Positions 19,962 to 29,330 are shown, counted from the first letter of the stretch. The stretch is 64,000 nt of DNA from Lentibacillus sp. CBA3610 (GCF_013373365.1 NZ_CP035925.1:3658001-3722000); one strand, 5' to 3'. The notes: generated from the letters alone by a model not told the origin. A program made the numbers and translations.

Positions 19962-20435
19962 ATGAAAGATGAATTAGTAAGTTATAGGGTAGGTGGATGG
20001 TGTTATTATGGAATTAACATTACACAAAATCCCGCATTTAAGGAAACAGATAATGTAGGTAAATTTATGACGTTTGGAAAAGGTGATATTTCAAATGAAA
20101 CGCAAAAAATAATACTTAAAGCAATCAATCAAGGGATAACGCCATTAATTAAACATCCCGATCCTGACCTGCAAGATTTTAATCCATATTCAATAGATGA
20201 TTCAAAAGATGACTGGGTGATAATTTGGTATTCCACTGATGAAGAAAAGCCCCTAAAGGGTTTAGCAAAATTTTTAATTGATCATGGACTAGTGAGAAAA
20301 ACCAAAAACGGTAAATACTATAATATTTCATTTAAATATGACAAACAAACCCAAAAAGGCGAATATGGAGAGCAATTTAGGCCTTCCATTTCCTTAAATA
20401 ATTTGATGGATTTGAATACCGGGCAATTCTATTAA
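19962..20435 (+). CDS. Hypothetical protein, 157 residues
   Basis: A soluble protein with WCYYGINITQNPAF near the N-terminus and a central DDWVIIWYSTDEEKPLKGLAKF. No family recognised. AAGGAGG lies about 7 nt before the ATG. A broken copy lies directly upstream and a cassette repeat lies downstream, so it behaves as an accessory, recently duplicated gene. Confidence 0.7.
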   Translation: MKDELVSYRVGGWCYYGINITQNPAFKETDNVGKFMTFGKGDISNETQKIILKAINQGITPLIKHPDPDLQDFNPYSIDDSKDDWVIIWYSTDEEKPLKGLAKFLIDHGLVRKTKNGKYYNISFKYDKQTQKGEYGEQFRPSISLNNLMDLNTGQFY

Positions 20436-20518
20436 AATATATAGGGAAAATGAATGGGTTATAGAAAACAAAGCCATTGATCTAAAAATAGATGTTCCAT
20501 GTAAATAATGTTATTCCT

Positions 20519-20543
20519 GAAAAGGGCGCTTATCAGGAATAAG
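20519..20543 (+). repeat. Cassette-associated repeat (half-site)
   Basis: GGGCGC-N7-GAATAA downstream of the 157-residue gene. Confidence 0.65.
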
Positions 20544-20565
20544 TGTTAGTGCCTAAACCGAATAC

Positions 20566-20610
20566 CAAGAACCTGTTTTATCAATTTTTTAAAGCGGGTT
20601 CTTTTTTTGT
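20566..20610 (+). terminator. Rho-independent terminator
   Basis: AAGAACC(T)G and CGGGTTCTT pair across an AT-rich loop and are followed by T7. Confidence 0.75.
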
Positions 20611-20678
20611 ACCGAATTGGAGTTTGTGGATCATATTTAATCCAACCTTTTAAAATTTGCAAATTTACCAAAATGCTA

Positions 20679-20710
20679 TTGACTCTTACCCGTACGTTAG
20701 AGTTTAAACT
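20679..20710 (+). promoter_or_regulatory. MerR-type promoter with long spacer and dyad
   Basis: TTGACT is followed by a 19-20-bp spacer and TTAAAC/TAAACT. The spacer contains the dyad ACTCT-N12-AGAGT. Over-long spacers carrying a dyad are the hallmark of MerR-activated promoters, and a MerR-family gene lies 0.3 kb downstream. Confidence 0.6.
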
Positions 20711-20794
20711 TCTATCATAATAACATTTAGTGAGTGAGCATCCTAATCATGATGAGCTTTATTCAAATGTTGTGAAGAAAAAAGGGGTGAAGAT

Positions 20795-20959
20795 ATGAAA
20801 ATGAGAAAATATTGGTGGTTAGGGTTTTTAGGTCTTTTAGGCATCCCTAACCTGCTGAATTTTATACAAGGTGAATCATATAACTATCTCATGTTTTTAT
20901 GGTTTCTTTGGTTTCTTGATTTTGTTCCCATCAAAAACGATAAAAAAACACCACCCTGA
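20795..20959 (+). CDS. Small membrane protein, 54 residues
   Basis: Reads MKMRKYWWLGFLGLLGIPNL and then a second hydrophobic stretch, MFLWFLWFLDFVPI. It has AAAGGGG upstream of its ATG and sits between the MerR-type promoter and the regulator gene. Two short transmembrane helices and a Lys-rich tail. Function unknown; probably the first gene of the MerR operon. Confidence 0.6.
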   Translation: MKMRKYWWLGFLGLLGIPNLLNFIQGESYNYLMFLWFLWFLDFVPIKNDKKTPP

Positions 20960-21019
20960 TAATCCAAAGCATCGTTGGTACTTAACCTGTATAATTCGAA
21001 TTAATGTTGGAGGTTTATA

Positions 21020-21763
21020 ATGAAAAGTATTGGAAACGTTGCAAAGGAAATAAATTTAACCATTCGAACACTTAGATTTTATGATGAAATCGATTTATTA
21101 AAGCCATCTTATGTTGCGGATTCAGGTTATCGTTATTACTCAAAAAGAGATGTTCTGAAGCTGCAACGTATTATAGCGTTGAAATCGCTGGGTTTTCATT
21201 TACATCAAATTAAATCGATAATGCATCAAAATAAATGGGAAGGTGTTTTTGAAGAACAGCTGGCAATCATCACAAAGGAACAAGAGTGGTTGGCTTATCA
21301 AGAACAATTGATGCGACTATGTCTGCACCTTTCTCTCATTGAACAAGATATTAGTTGGGAGACCATTTTTCAATACCAGGAGAAAATGACACATGATCAG
21401 GAACAGGAGATTACTAAGTTTTATAAAAATCAATTTGACAACCGCGAAATCGAAATATTGAGCAATCCAGCTTTAGATATAGGTTCACAAGAATCCAGTG
21501 AGTTGGTCGAAATATTAAGTATCGCAAGGGAACAAAGAGATGATGATCCGAATTCCCTGAAGTCTCAAAATTTGGCCAGACGCTTGAAGGGATTTCTCGA
21601 TCACACATTTGATGGGGATTCTAAGCTTATCAACAAGTTATGGGATGTTCAGAAACATGCCGCTAAGGATGCAGGACTTATTACCTTAGAGGGGGACCTC
21701 ATTCAATATATTGATGATATTATGGATATTTACGTAGCCAAACTGAAGGAAAAGAATCAATGA
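21020..21763 (+). CDS. MerR-family transcriptional regulator
   Basis: A 247-residue protein. The N-terminal winged helix is clear (IGNVAKEINLTIRTLRFYDE, then YRYYSKRDVLKLQRI), followed by a coiled dimerisation helix and a C-terminal domain of about 130 residues that resembles the TipAS-type ligand domain. It would bind the dyad in the promoter about 300 bp upstream and twist it into an active form on ligand binding. Its stop overlaps the next gene (ATGA), so expression is coupled to a membrane protein. Confidence 0.88.
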   Translation: MKSIGNVAKEINLTIRTLRFYDEIDLLKPSYVADSGYRYYSKRDVLKLQRIIALKSLGFHLHQIKSIMHQNKWEGVFEEQLAIITKEQEWLAYQEQLMRLCLHLSLIEQDISWETIFQYQEKMTHDQEQEITKFYKNQFDNREIEILSNPALDIGSQESSELVEILSIAREQRDDDPNSLKSQNLARRLKGFLDHTFDGDSKLINKLWDVQKHAAKDAGLITLEGDLIQYIDDIMDIYVAKLKEKNQ

Positions 21764-22410
21764 TTGAATTCATTATTGATTATAAATGGTACTTTTTTAT
21801 TGCAGGAGAAATCATATTTTGGGGCAGTCTTATTGGATTCTTGATGTTGAGATATGCTTTTAATTTAGAGAAGTTAAGCAAATACGCAATTGTTCTTTGG
21901 CTAGCCAGTGATCTTTGGCTGGTTACAATTGGCATACTAGACTATATGCGGAGTGGAACTTTCGATCGTTTTCAAATCATCATTGTGATTTTTGTGATCT
22001 ACGCATTAACTGCTGGAAAAAAGGACTTCAGAAGGTTGGATCGATGGATTCAAAGAAAAATAGCTCGATTAAAAGGGGATGAAGTATCGGAAATCGATGG
22101 TGGATCCGAACGGCATCTATACGGGAAGGAACATGCAAAATCAGAGAGAAAAAAATTTTATGGGCATTTTCTTATCTTTGTCGCTATCCACGTCGGTTTT
22201 ATCTTTTTTTTGGGATATCATCCGTCTTCTCTGGTTGAGTTGATCCACAATCTCGACGCAATCGATAAGGACGATTCTTTAAAACAAGTAACGAAACTGA
22301 TTAGCGGGACAAGTGGAATAAGTGCGATTTGGACATTAATCTTAGTCATTGACTTTTTATGGACCTTTTCCTATACGATTTGGCCCAAAAAGGTAAAGAA
22401 AAATCAATAA
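21760..22410 (+). CDS. Hypothetical membrane protein, 216 residues
   Basis: About five predicted membrane segments, two near the N-terminus (YFFIAGEIIFWGSLIGFLML) and further ones near the C-terminus, split by a charged cytoplasmic loop (residues ~85-130). No family recognised. The gene is translationally coupled to the MerR regulator, so it is probably part of the regulated response, perhaps a transporter or sensor component. Confidence 0.75.
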   Translation: MIEFIIDYKWYFFIAGEIIFWGSLIGFLMLRYAFNLEKLSKYAIVLWLASDLWLVTIGILDYMRSGTFDRFQIIIVIFVIYALTAGKKDFRRLDRWIQRKIARLKGDEVSEIDGGSERHLYGKEHAKSERKKFYGHFLIFVAIHVGFIFFLGYHPSSLVELIHNLDAIDKDDSLKQVTKLISGTSGISAIWTLILVIDFLWTFSYTIWPKKVKKNQ

Positions 22411-22570
22411 TTTATGCGGGAAAAAGATTTTTGCTCGGCACGAATTTTTAATGTATCCAACGAAGGTATAAAACCTTCCTTTAGCATTGGTACAACAATG
22501 TATTGGTAAAGCTACTTCTTTTTAACGATATGAAAATAAGGTGCGTCAATAAGTCTGGGGGAGTTTGATA

Positions 22571-23728
22571 TTGAGAAGGATTCGGCTTTTGGACATTTTA
22601 CGGGGATTTGCGATAATAGGGACATTGGGAACGAATATCTGGATTTTTGCCAATGCAGGTAAGATTACATCCCTTTTCGGCGATGGTATCCCGTGGTGGG
22701 ATTCGTGGGATACTTTTCTTTCGGCTGTGATAGCTGTATTCATTAATGGAAAATTGCTCGGTTTGTTGACGATTATGTTTGGAGTCGGTTTAGAAATTAA
22801 ATACCAAAAAGCGCAGCGTAACGGAAACACTTGGCCAGGGCTATATTTATGGTCCATGCTTCTTCTCTTTGTGGACGGACTGCTGCATTATTTTTTCGTA
22901 TTTGAATACGACGTACTCATGAGCTATGCGGTTACCGCCGTTTTTGTTTCTTTTATCGTCAATCATGGTACTCGTTGGATAAAAGCGGCGATGTGGATAT
23001 CAGGATTGATCCACCTAATCCTTGTCAGTTTTTTGTTTCTACTGTTTATTAATGATCGGTTTTCTCAGGGTGGTTTTGCACACGAAACAACGAGTGTTTA
23101 CTTATACGGCTCCTATCTAGAACAAATCATTTTCCGGATGGATCATTTTTGGATTCTCAGGAGTGAAGCCATTTTTATTTTGCCGATGAATGTATTCTTG
23201 TTTTTATCCGGAGTTCTGTTGATGAGGTCGAAGGTGTTTTCTCCAAGTGAACATGGTAAGGTCATTCGTAGAAGGTTATTGAAGTGGGGATTGTTTGTCG
23301 GATTACCCTTAAACATGCTCTATCTTGTTCCAAACGATATGTTTAACTGGCCGGTAAGATATTTGTTTGCACCGGTACTATCACTCGCTTATGTTGCCAT
23401 CATCGGATGGTTTCAAGAGAACGGAAAGCTTACTTTCGTTTTCGCATACTTGGAGAAAATCGGAAAAATGGCCTTAAGTTGTTACATGCTCCAAAATATT
23501 TTGGCTTCCATTGTGTTTTACGGCTGGGGGCTTAGTTTTGGCAATAAATTGAACAGCATTGAAGTTATTGCGGTATGGATAGGTATAAGCTTAATTCTTG
23601 CCGGATTTGCCTCATTATGGTTCAAACGATTTCAAAGCGGTCCTGTTGAATTTGTTTGGAAACGGTTATCCGTTTTTCCAATGGATAAGAAAGCTATTCA
23701 AGCTCCAACAAAAACTGAAAAATTTTGA
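22571..23728 (+). CDS. DUF418 domain-containing membrane protein
   Basis: A polytopic protein of about 385 residues. The N-terminus (RRIRLLDILRGFAIIGTLGTN) and a C-terminal block typical of DUF418 (YLEKIGKMALSCYMLQNILA) identify the family, known from Bacillus YeiB/YxaH-like proteins. The biochemical role is not established. The TTG at 22571 is favoured over one at 22565 because GGGGGAG is 7 nt upstream. It probably belongs with the preceding MerR operon. Confidence 0.83.
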   Translation: MRRIRLLDILRGFAIIGTLGTNIWIFANAGKITSLFGDGIPWWDSWDTFLSAVIAVFINGKLLGLLTIMFGVGLEIKYQKAQRNGNTWPGLYLWSMLLLFVDGLLHYFFVFEYDVLMSYAVTAVFVSFIVNHGTRWIKAAMWISGLIHLILVSFLFLLFINDRFSQGGFAHETTSVYLYGSYLEQIIFRMDHFWILRSEAIFILPMNVFLFLSGVLLMRSKVFSPSEHGKVIRRRLLKWGLFVGLPLNMLYLVPNDMFNWPVRYLFAPVLSLAYVAIIGWFQENGKLTFVFAYLEKIGKMALSCYMLQNILASIVFYGWGLSFGNKLNSIEVIAVWIGISLILAGFASLWFKRFQSGPVEFVWKRLSVFPMDKKAIQAPTKTEKF

Positions 23729-23752
23729 TAAGGTCGTTAGTTGATTGTTCCG

Positions 23753-23812
23753 TTATCGGGCGCGCTAATCGAATAGTGTGTCCTTCTGAATAGGGCCATT
23801 TTGTTGAAGATC
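23753..23812 (+). repeat. Cassette-associated repeat (two half-sites)
   Basis: GGGCGC-N7-GAATAG from 23758 and GGGCCA-N7-GAAGAT from 23793, a spacing of 35 bp. It separates the MerR/DUF418 unit from the TetR/ABC unit. Confidence 0.8.
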
Positions 23813-23918
23813 ACATTACGGTATGTATATTTGATGTAGTCACAAAATCAATATTAATTTTCACAAAGGTGTTGTCCTTATACGATTTTGACTTCCCCAA
23901 AAAGATTGTTGAAAAATT

Positions 23919-23971
23919 TTTGACAAATCAGTAAGATTATGTAACAATAAACATACCGGTCATCCGGTTTT
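23919..23971 (+). promoter_or_regulatory. Promoter and dyad of the TetR/ABC operon
   Basis: TTGACA is followed by an AT-rich -10 region. The dyad ACCGG-TCAT-CCGGT lies just before the ribosome site TTGGAGG. The dyad position fits autorepression by the TetR-family product. Confidence 0.45.
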
Positions 23972-23988
23972 GGAGGGTGCGACAGTTG

Positions 23989-24654
23989 ATGAGAAAATAT
24001 AATTCAAAAGAAACAAAAGAAAAAATTATTGCTGTTTCAACGCGGCTTTTTATTGAAAAAGGTTTTGAGAAAACAAGTATTCAGGATATTTCCGAGGCTC
24101 TTGAAATGTCCAAGGGAGCAATTTATTATCATTTCAAGACGAAGAAAGACATTATCAAAGCTGTTAGGGAACATAAATCAAATCAAGTGGAAGAAACAGT
24201 TGAACAATGGTTGCATGAAATTCATGCTCAGTCTGCAAAAGAAAAATTAACTCATCTGTTAGAAAAAGACTTGGCTGATCAGAAGGCAAATTCTCTTGAC
24301 CATGCATTTAGTACACAAATGAAAAGCTCAGATTTTATTGTGTCAGCCATGAAAGATTCTGTTAATAAAAGCGCACCGATTATTGCTAATATTATCAAAG
24401 AAGGAAATGCTGATGGGTCCATTACGACTAAATACCCGGATGAGTGTGCGGAATCATTTGTTTTATTGTTTAATATCTGGTGTGATCCAGTAATCTTCAA
24501 ATGCAGTGAAGAACAGTTGGAACGGCGATTGAAATTTCTTCAATTAATGATGAAAGGAATGGGAGTGGATATTATGAATGAACAAATCCTTCAGAATTCC
24601 AAAAGGCTTCTGCAGGAACTATATTCAGACGTGGACAGATATGATGGATCGTAA
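23989..24654 (+). CDS. TetR/AcrR-family transcriptional regulator
   Basis: About 221 residues, with an N-terminal helix-turn-helix typical of TetR proteins (TRLFIEKGFEKTSIQDISEA, then MSKGAIYYHFKTKKDII) and a helical ligand-binding C-terminal domain. Start uncertain: GTG 23977, TTG 23986 and ATG 23989 are all near TTGGAGG; ATG is chosen. It heads an operon with an ABC exporter-type pair and small membrane proteins, so it likely represses that transport system until a ligand appears. Confidence 0.87.
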   Translation: MRKYNSKETKEKIIAVSTRLFIEKGFEKTSIQDISEALEMSKGAIYYHFKTKKDIIKAVREHKSNQVEETVEQWLHEIHAQSAKEKLTHLLEKDLADQKANSLDHAFSTQMKSSDFIVSAMKDSVNKSAPIIANIIKEGNADGSITTKYPDECAESFVLLFNIWCDPVIFKCSEEQLERRLKFLQLMMKGMGVDIMNEQILQNSKRLLQELYSDVDRYDGS

Positions 24655-25366
24655 AATGGCAGTAAATGTTGAAAATTTAATCAAAACATTTAACCAGCAG
24701 GAAGTCATTAAATCCTGTAATATGTCTGTCCGCAGAAATTCGGTTTATGGATTTTTAGGAGCAAATGGAGCTGGTAAAACAACTGTTTTTAAGCTTTTAA
24801 TAGGATTGCTTTCACCCACTGCCGGGAGGATAGAGGTTTTGGGGATGAATAGCTTTAAATATAGAGAGAAACTGTTAAGGAATATTGGCAGTATGATTGA
24901 AACACCTGTCTTTTATGAACATTTGTCATGTAAAGTTAATTTAGAGATTCATCTTTCTTATATGGGGATGAAAGATGGTGATATTAATTCGGTTCTCAAG
25001 GATGTCGGATTAAATGTTACAAGTGATAAGCCTGTTTCTCAGTTTTCAATGGGGATGCGAAAACGTTTAGGGATTGCGCGGGCAATCGTACATAAACCAA
25101 AGATTTTAATTTTAGATGAACCAACCAACGGATTGGATCCTCTGGGAATTCGAGACATGAGATCATTATTCCGGTCTCTTGCTGATAACAATAATATGAC
25201 AATTTTACTGTCCAGTCACATTTTAAGTGAAGTTGAACATATTGCGGATACGATTGGTGTCATTGCTGATGGAACGGTTGTAGAAGAAGTTGATCTTAAC
25301 ACGATTAAAAATAAATATCCTGATGGACTGGAAAATTACTTTTTTCACGTATTAAGGGGTAAATGA
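24641..25366 (+). CDS. ABC transporter ATP-binding protein (BcrA/CcmA type)
   Basis: A single nucleotide-binding domain. It has Walker A GANGAGKTTVFKLL, the signature SQFSMGMRKRLGIARA, Walker B ILILDEPTNGLDP and the switch His in LLSSHILSEVEH. It pairs with the ABC-2 permease encoded next (4-nt overlap). The start is uncertain: ATG 24641 overlaps the TetR gene, and ATG 24656 would give MAVNVENLIKTF, a typical family start. BcrA-type pairs often confer resistance to peptide antibiotics, but the substrate here is unknown. Confidence 0.9.
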   Translation: MMDRKMAVNVENLIKTFNQQEVIKSCNMSVRRNSVYGFLGANGAGKTTVFKLLIGLLSPTAGRIEVLGMNSFKYREKLLRNIGSMIETPVFYEHLSCKVNLEIHLSYMGMKDGDINSVLKDVGLNVTSDKPVSQFSMGMRKRLGIARAIVHKPKILILDEPTNGLDPLGIRDMRSLFRSLADNNNMTILLSSHILSEVEHIADTIGVIADGTVVEEVDLNTIKNKYPDGLENYFFHVLRGK

Positions 25367-26076
25367 TGGTCGAATTAATGAAAATTGAATTAAAGCAAAT
25401 TAAAATGCGTACCTATCTCATGGCAGCTATCCTTATTTCAATCGTTATGATGGGATTTATCTATTTATTTGCATATGCACCAAAACTTGAACCGAATGAT
25501 CCTGACTTATTGATTTTCTCTGGATACACGAATGTTGTGAAATTATATGGAGTTGTCCATATGACAGCATTTTCCATCCTTGCTTCTGTCATGTATTCAC
25601 GTTTTATCATTGATGAATATTCAGGTCAGCGCTTAATCTTACTTTTCTCTTATCCAATCAGACGTCAAAAGATTCTTCTGGTGAAATTGACTGTTGTTTT
25701 TTTATTCATCTCCTTGTCAATGGCAGCATGTAACCTCATTGTATTTTCAACGTTTGGAATCACCGAATTAATATATCCTATTGTAGAAGAAACAATCACA
25801 ACGGCTTTTATACAAGATGCCATTATAACAACTTTTATCATGGCTGCTTTAACTGGGTCAATAAGCATTGTAGCGACAGGAATAGGATTTATCAAAAAAT
25901 CCATACCTGCTGCACTTATATCCGCAATTATTTTGTCATCCCTGTCCTGTAACGTTGTTGCGTATTCCCTGCCTGATTACGATGCCTCCGTGATTATGAC
26001 TATAATAGCAATGATGGCTGCCGCTTTGACTATTATGCTACTTATTTATAATGTCAATCATATGGAGGTGGAATGA
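25363..26076 (+). CDS. ABC-2 type permease
   Basis: 237 residues with about six transmembrane segments. The N-terminal amphipathic lead (MVELMKIELKQIKMRTYLM) and loop SRFIIDEYSGQRLILLFSYP are typical of BcrB/LanE-like ABC-2 permeases. It is coupled to the ATPase upstream and followed at once by a small membrane protein. Together they form a transporter repressed by the TetR regulator, by inference. Confidence 0.87.
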   Translation: MMVELMKIELKQIKMRTYLMAAILISIVMMGFIYLFAYAPKLEPNDPDLLIFSGYTNVVKLYGVVHMTAFSILASVMYSRFIIDEYSGQRLILLFSYPIRRQKILLVKLTVVFLFISLSMAACNLIVFSTFGITELIYPIVEETITTAFIQDAIITTFIMAALTGSISIVATGIGFIKKSIPAALISAIILSSLSCNVVAYSLPDYDASVIMTIIAMMAAALTIMLLIYNVNHMEVE

Positions 26077-26077
26077 T

Positions 26078-26305
26078 ATGGAGCAGAACGTAGAGCAGCA
26101 GATTAATCATGTACTTGAAAGTATCGATACGCAGCTTTATACACTGAGTGTTGCAGCAGGCATTCTGTTATTTTTTATAGGGTTGTTCTTGATCATACGA
26201 AAGTCTGAAAAACAGAAACCAAGAATAAAAATAACGGGGTCAATTTGTTTGGGAATTGGAATCCTTTCTGTGTTAAGTGGTGTTTTTCAAATTATTAGTC
26301 AGTAA
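26078..26305 (+). CDS. Small two-helix membrane protein
   Basis: About 75 residues from the ATG at 26078, which has GGAGGTGG about 5 nt upstream. An amphipathic N-terminus precedes two hydrophobic helices (AAGILLFFIGLFLII and GSICLGIGILSVLSGVF). No family recognised. It immediately follows the permease gene and is probably an accessory subunit. Confidence 0.65.
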   Translation: MEQNVEQQINHVLESIDTQLYTLSVAAGILLFFIGLFLIIRKSEKQKPRIKITGSICLGIGILSVLSGVFQIISQ

Positions 26306-26353
26306 AATCATTCAATATTGGATTTGATTTCAATTGAGGGGAGTTGTTATGGG

Positions 26354-27205
26354 ATGAGGAAGGAAAATTTTAGTTTTAGCCATTTATTTTTGTATTTCTT
26401 ACTGGTGTCTTTTTTTCTTTTTGTTTCCGGTAATATTGGACGTTTTTTGATAGAAAATCAAGGTATGAACCGGCAAGCAGGTATGCTACTCCAAGGTGTA
26501 ATATTTACAGGATTAACGCTTGCAGTGATATATATTCTTAAGAGAAAAAATCCAGACGTGATAAAAAATATTGGGATGAAGGGTGTTCATTCAAAATCGA
26601 AATTCATCGTAGGGGTATCTTTGCCCTTTATATTACTGATCACAGGAATTGCGACAGCATATCTATTTGGTGGTATAGACAATGTCAGTCTAAATTTAAC
26701 AACAAATGTTGTAATGGCCGTGTTAATTAATTCAATCATTGCATTTTTGTATGAGGCATTCCCGGAAGAAGTCTTTATCCGCGGACTTATATTTAACGAG
26801 TTGAATAAGAAGTTTCGTTTTATCATCTCGTTGGTATTACAACCGTTAATCTTTGTCTGTGTACCGATTGTAGTGATGGCACTGTCGTCAATATTCTTTG
26901 GTAATCCATTTGCAGTAACGCTGGATTATCTCATATTACTCATTTCATTTGGCATTGCTTTACAATTGTACAGAAAGTATACAGGTTCACTGTGGATGAG
27001 TATGATCTTTCATGTCATATATTTAGAGGTAGCAAGATATATCTCTATGGGAGGTGTGTATGATCCGGATGTCGCACTCTTAGAGTTTGATGAAACGTCT
27101 GGAGGTTTCATGACTCTCTACTTATCATACTTGTTTATTATAATGCTAAGTGTATTGGTGTTGGGGATATTGGTACATAAAAGATATAAAAAGAATGAAA
27201 CGTAA
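26354..27205 (+). CDS. CPBP family intramembrane metalloprotease-like protein
   Basis: About 283 residues with eight or so membrane helices. The CPBP motif EEVFIRG (within AFPEEVFIRGLIF) and a later SLWMSMIFHVIY with the motif-2 His are present, so the active site looks complete. CPBP proteins often accompany bacteriocin-immunity or resistance transporters, which fits its place after a BcrAB-like ABC pair. The ATG at 26354 is chosen; GAGGGG lies about 12 nt upstream, slightly far, and a TTG at 26318 is an alternative. Confidence 0.75.
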   Translation: MRKENFSFSHLFLYFLLVSFFLFVSGNIGRFLIENQGMNRQAGMLLQGVIFTGLTLAVIYILKRKNPDVIKNIGMKGVHSKSKFIVGVSLPFILLITGIATAYLFGGIDNVSLNLTTNVVMAVLINSIIAFLYEAFPEEVFIRGLIFNELNKKFRFIISLVLQPLIFVCVPIVVMALSSIFFGNPFAVTLDYLILLISFGIALQLYRKYTGSLWMSMIFHVIYLEVARYISMGGVYDPDVALLEFDETSGGFMTLYLSYLFIIMLSVLVLGILVHKRYKKNET

Positions 27206-27283
27206 CTCTATCTGCATTTGCAATCAATCGAAACATGGAATGATGATTAATAATTTTTCCAATTTTAAACAAGGAGTGATCAA

Positions 27284-27784
27284 GTGGAAAATCATCGGGC
27301 AAAAAAAATGTACGATTACCATGTATGGGCTAACCAGCAAGTGTTCCATCATTTGAAACAACTACCAGAACGCGTTTATAACGGTAATGTTGAAAGCGTC
27401 TTCCCATCGGTTTTAGATGTTATGGTACATATTTATGTTGTAGACATTACTTGGTTGGAGACAATGAAAGAAAGCAGTTTTCAGGATACAGTTGAAAAAG
27501 TTGAGCGCCTCCGTTCAGAAGCATCAGAGGCATCGATAGATGAGCTCAAGGAATTCTATGATGAATTATCTAAGGAATACTATAGCTATTTTGCAGAGCA
27601 GCAGAATCTAGAACAAACCATCATTACTGAACACCCTCGACATGGTCGCAATGAGTTCATACTTGCCGATCTTATTCACCACGTTGTGAACCATGGAACC
27701 TACCATCGTGGAAATGTAACCGCGATGCTACGTCAACAAGGTCAAAAAGGCGTACCTACGGATTATGTATTTTTTCTCCATTAA
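27284..27784 (+). CDS. DinB-family metal-dependent protein
   Basis: 166 residues forming a four-helix bundle with the three His ligands typical of DinB/YfiT proteins: His in DVMVHIYVVD and two in DLIHHVVNHGTYHRGNV. The family includes thiol-transferase-like enzymes that act with bacillithiol. The start is GTG with AAGGAGTG 5-7 nt upstream. The 3' end is only 25 bp from the left end of the IS1182-type element. Confidence 0.87.
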   Translation: MENHRAKKMYDYHVWANQQVFHHLKQLPERVYNGNVESVFPSVLDVMVHIYVVDITWLETMKESSFQDTVEKVERLRSEASEASIDELKEFYDELSKEYYSYFAEQQNLEQTIITEHPRHGRNEFILADLIHHVVNHGTYHRGNVTAMLRQQGQKGVPTDYVFFLH

Positions 27785-27808
27785 AAAGCAGCAGTGGTGT
27801 TAATCACC

Positions 27809-29330
27809 TAAAAGTCCGGTGAAAAAGTCGAACTGTGCCAGGAATTTCCCTGCTTAATGTCGAATATTGTCTGTAGAACACTTATAAAAGGATGGTCCGT
27901 TTATGCATTCACCAAAGCAAAATCACGTTCAACCCAGCATGTTTCAATATATTGATATGGAGGATCTCGTTCCCGAGCACCACATCCTGAGAAGGGTGAA
28001 AGATGTGATTGACTTTTCAGCCGTTCATGATTGGGTAAAACCCCTCTACTCCGAAAAAACAGGCCGACCATCTACAAATGCTGAATTGGTCGTGCGGCTG
28101 ATTGTACTGGAGTATCTATTTAATCACTCGGAACGGGAACTGTTTGAAACATTCCCCATGCATGCAGGCTACCTATGGTTTTGCGGCCTGGATTTTGAGT
28201 CTTCTCTTCCCGATCGGACCACACTTGTTAAGACAAGAGCACTTTGGCGTCGCCACGGTATTTTTGATGATACCATGATGCAAGTCGTTAATCAGTGCAT
28301 TGCTTCCGGCCTCGTTCGCCCAGATGTTCATGCCGGTGTGGACGGCACACAAGTGCGTGCGAACGCGTCCATCCACAGTCTGGAAGAAATAGAGCTGGCC
28401 CCAGTTCAAACCATTGAAGATCAATCGGATCAGCTTCAGGAAAATACCAGCCATGAGGACTTTCATGGCAAAACGTTTTCGAATCAAACCCATCGGAGTA
28501 CGACAGACCCGGATGCCCGACTGTACAAGAAGAGTAAAGGTCAGGAAGCCCATCCGCGTTACCTTGTGCACAACTTGGCAGCCGTTCGTTTTCAGCATCC
28601 GCAAACCCATATACAGACGTTGTCAGGTGACAAGACTTATGGCACACCGGCGTATTTGGCATATCTGATTTCTCAAGGCATCATTCCTTTAGTTTCATTG
28701 CGAAATCATGAATTGGAAGAGATCCCGACTTGGCAAAGGAAAACCCACAATCCAGAGCAGCAGCGAAAACGTCAGGAAAAAGCAGATGAAGTCAGGACTA
28801 AAAATCAAGCAAAACAAGTCCAGATTGACGGCAAATATCAAGACATCCAGAATAAGCGTGTCCAGTGTGAACATGGTTTCGCCGAAGCTAAAACAGTACA
28901 TGGGCTGGATCGTGCCAACAGCAGAGGGCTGGACTGTATGCAGGAACAAGCACTCTGTACCGCCATCGTTCAAAATCTTAAGAAGTTAAGCCGGTTCAAA
29001 GGTAAAAGGCCCAGGACCGGTGTTTCAGCATGCGCTGAAACGAAAAATCGGGATGAAAGAAACCACGACAATCACTTTATTTCCTTTATTTTTAAGAGAA
29101 TCCGGGAAAAATTCGGATCTTTGTACGCATCTTTGGTGGATGAAAAACTATAATTTCAGCTAAAAATAATATGACGTCCTACTGTATATCCTGAAAATAT
29201 AAAATCAGATATTAGCACTTTTACCTTTGTGCCAACTTTTGTATGGTACTTGCTGAAATATCGAGTCCACGGTATTTTGCTGTTAACCGGGCTTATTCTC
29301 TTGCCTCTGACTTTTTTCACCGGCCTTCTA
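27809..29330 (+). mobile_element. IS1182-family insertion sequence
   Basis: Bounded by inverted ends AAGTCCGGTGAAAAAGTC (left, from about 27812) and its imperfect complement (GACTTTTTTCACCGGCCTT, right). It contains one intact transposase gene. The right 180 bp of this element reappears in inverted orientation at 48.9-49.1 kb as a short internally deleted derivative. Confidence 0.85.
27903..29153 (+). CDS. IS1182-family DDE transposase
   Basis: 416 residues with the IS1182/IS5-superfamily architecture. The N-terminal InsH-like domain is MFQYIDMEDLVPEHHILRRV. Catalytic Asp residues lie in HAGVDGTQVRANAS and SGDKTYGTPAYL, and the Glu in CEHGFAEAKTVHGL. The reading frame is intact and the ends of the IS are present, so the element may be active. 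Confidence 0.9.
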   Translation: MHSPKQNHVQPSMFQYIDMEDLVPEHHILRRVKDVIDFSAVHDWVKPLYSEKTGRPSTNAELVVRLIVLEYLFNHSERELFETFPMHAGYLWFCGLDFESSLPDRTTLVKTRALWRRHGIFDDTMMQVVNQCIASGLVRPDVHAGVDGTQVRANASIHSLEEIELAPVQTIEDQSDQLQENTSHEDFHGKTFSNQTHRSTTDPDARLYKKSKGQEAHPRYLVHNLAAVRFQHPQTHIQTLSGDKTYGTPAYLAYLISQGIIPLVSLRNHELEEIPTWQRKTHNPEQQRKRQEKADEVRTKNQAKQVQIDGKYQDIQNKRVQCEHGFAEAKTVHGLDRANSRGLDCMQEQALCTAIVQNLKKLSRFKGKRPRTGVSACAETKNRDERNHDNHFISFIFKRIREKFGSLYASLVDEKL

